A DNA stretch of 51,060 nucleotides, taken from Vineibacter terrae (GTDB taxonomy: Bacteria; Pseudomonadota; Alphaproteobacteria; Reyranellales; Reyranellaceae). Below the pieces are notes generated by a model. That model saw only the letters and a list, made by a program, of their open reading frames with translations. It did not search any database and was not told the origin of the DNA. The stretch covers positions 1-51,060 of the forward strand of contig NZ_VDUZ01000062.1 in NCBI RefSeq assembly GCF_008039615.1, written 5' to 3'. Positions 50,991 through 51,060 of this stretch are shown one piece after another. The position numbers and the translations under genes are program-made. Within the stretch, counting starts at the first letter, position 1. Every line of letters begins with the position of its first letter.

Positions 50991-51060
50991 CTGCGAAGTG
51001 TTTCGTGCTGCCTACAGCGAGGGTGTCAGGTCGAGCAGATCGAAGGCGCGTTGCTGGACA
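50941..51060. mobile_element. Probable left end of an insertion sequence (runs off the window)
   Basis: From about 50941 the DNA changes to lower-GC sequence (TTACCCCTGAGGGAATTGAG onward) that interrupts the molybdenum hydroxylase gene. On the minus strand a frame ends VQQRAFDLLDLTPSL at a stop (51012-51014), resembling a transposase C-terminus. The IS family could not be identified. Confidence 0.55.
51012..51060 (-). CDS. Possible transposase C-terminus, partial
   Basis: Fifteen codons and a stop (QQRAFDLLDLTPSL) read from the window edge. It is too short for certain assignment; the call rests on its place inside the sequence that interrupts the neighbouring gene. Confidence 0.35.
   Translation of the reverse strand, partial: VQQRAFDLLDLTPSL

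Overview
The window is GC-rich chromosomal DNA from a metabolically versatile alphaproteobacterium. This rests on gene content (Bug-type and ABC substrate-binding proteins, CaiB/BaiF CoA-transferase, EthD protein, DUF6481, MarR-controlled acyl-CoA genes) and on dispersed palindromic repeats common in that class; I cannot name the genus, though Reyranella- or Bradyrhizobium-like soil and water bacteria fit. I see no rRNA, tRNA or CRISPR array. About 45 intact genes are supported. The rest is repeat elements, decayed insertion sequences and gene relics.

Left part (1-9.7 kb): an acyl-CoA dehydrogenase with a clear terminator, then a gene-poor stretch with a DUF3987 protein, a relic of an SMP-30 family gene, a Bax-inhibitor-1 membrane protein and two small proteins sharing an unrecognised ~40-residue domain. 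A cold-type module follows: a cold-shock protein divergent from a fatty acid desaturase that is translationally coupled to a DUF6481 gene. Next (8.5-19.6 kb) come an HExxH protein, two exported DUF1254/DUF1214 proteins, an MFS transporter, an MBL-fold hydrolase, a carboxylesterase divergent from an exported SMP-30 lactonase-like protein, a Nudix hydrolase and a Phd/PIN toxin-antitoxin pair with a readable self-regulated promoter.

19.6-23.5 kb is a decayed island: a nuclease (SNase) relic, a 3' fragment of an IS66 transposase, an ISAzo13-like transposase with three frameshifts, and short frameshifted ORFs. 23.5-32.9 kb is catabolic: a winged-helix regulator, an MFS transporter with a family III CoA-transferase, divergent aconitase X subunits, an amine oxidoreductase-cytochrome c-RidA operon, a class II aldolase-like protein and an exported isoaspartyl-methyltransferase-like protein.

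At 32.9-34.3 kb a single-domain GIY-YIG nuclease gene sits between copies of a REP-like inverted-pair repeat. The downstream side is a 120-bp tandem array that fills the gap to rpsD. This is the most unusual structure here. The same repeat recurs at 9.5, 17.8 and 38.2 kb, the last two inside ~220-bp direct repeats. A second palindrome family (12.3, 36.6 and 45.9 kb) shows a compensated base insertion.

Right part (34.6-51 kb): an orphan Bug protein, EthD and rhodanese genes, and an orphan ABC substrate-binding protein. Then comes an acyl-CoA activation and carboxylation locus (AMP ligase, single-chain biotin carboxylase/carboxyltransferase, MarR regulator, second AMP ligase), a leucine-rich-repeat protein, an enoyl-CoA hydratase, a threonine aldolase, a small secreted protein, and a molybdenum hydroxylase large subunit broken by what looks like an insertion sequence at the window end.
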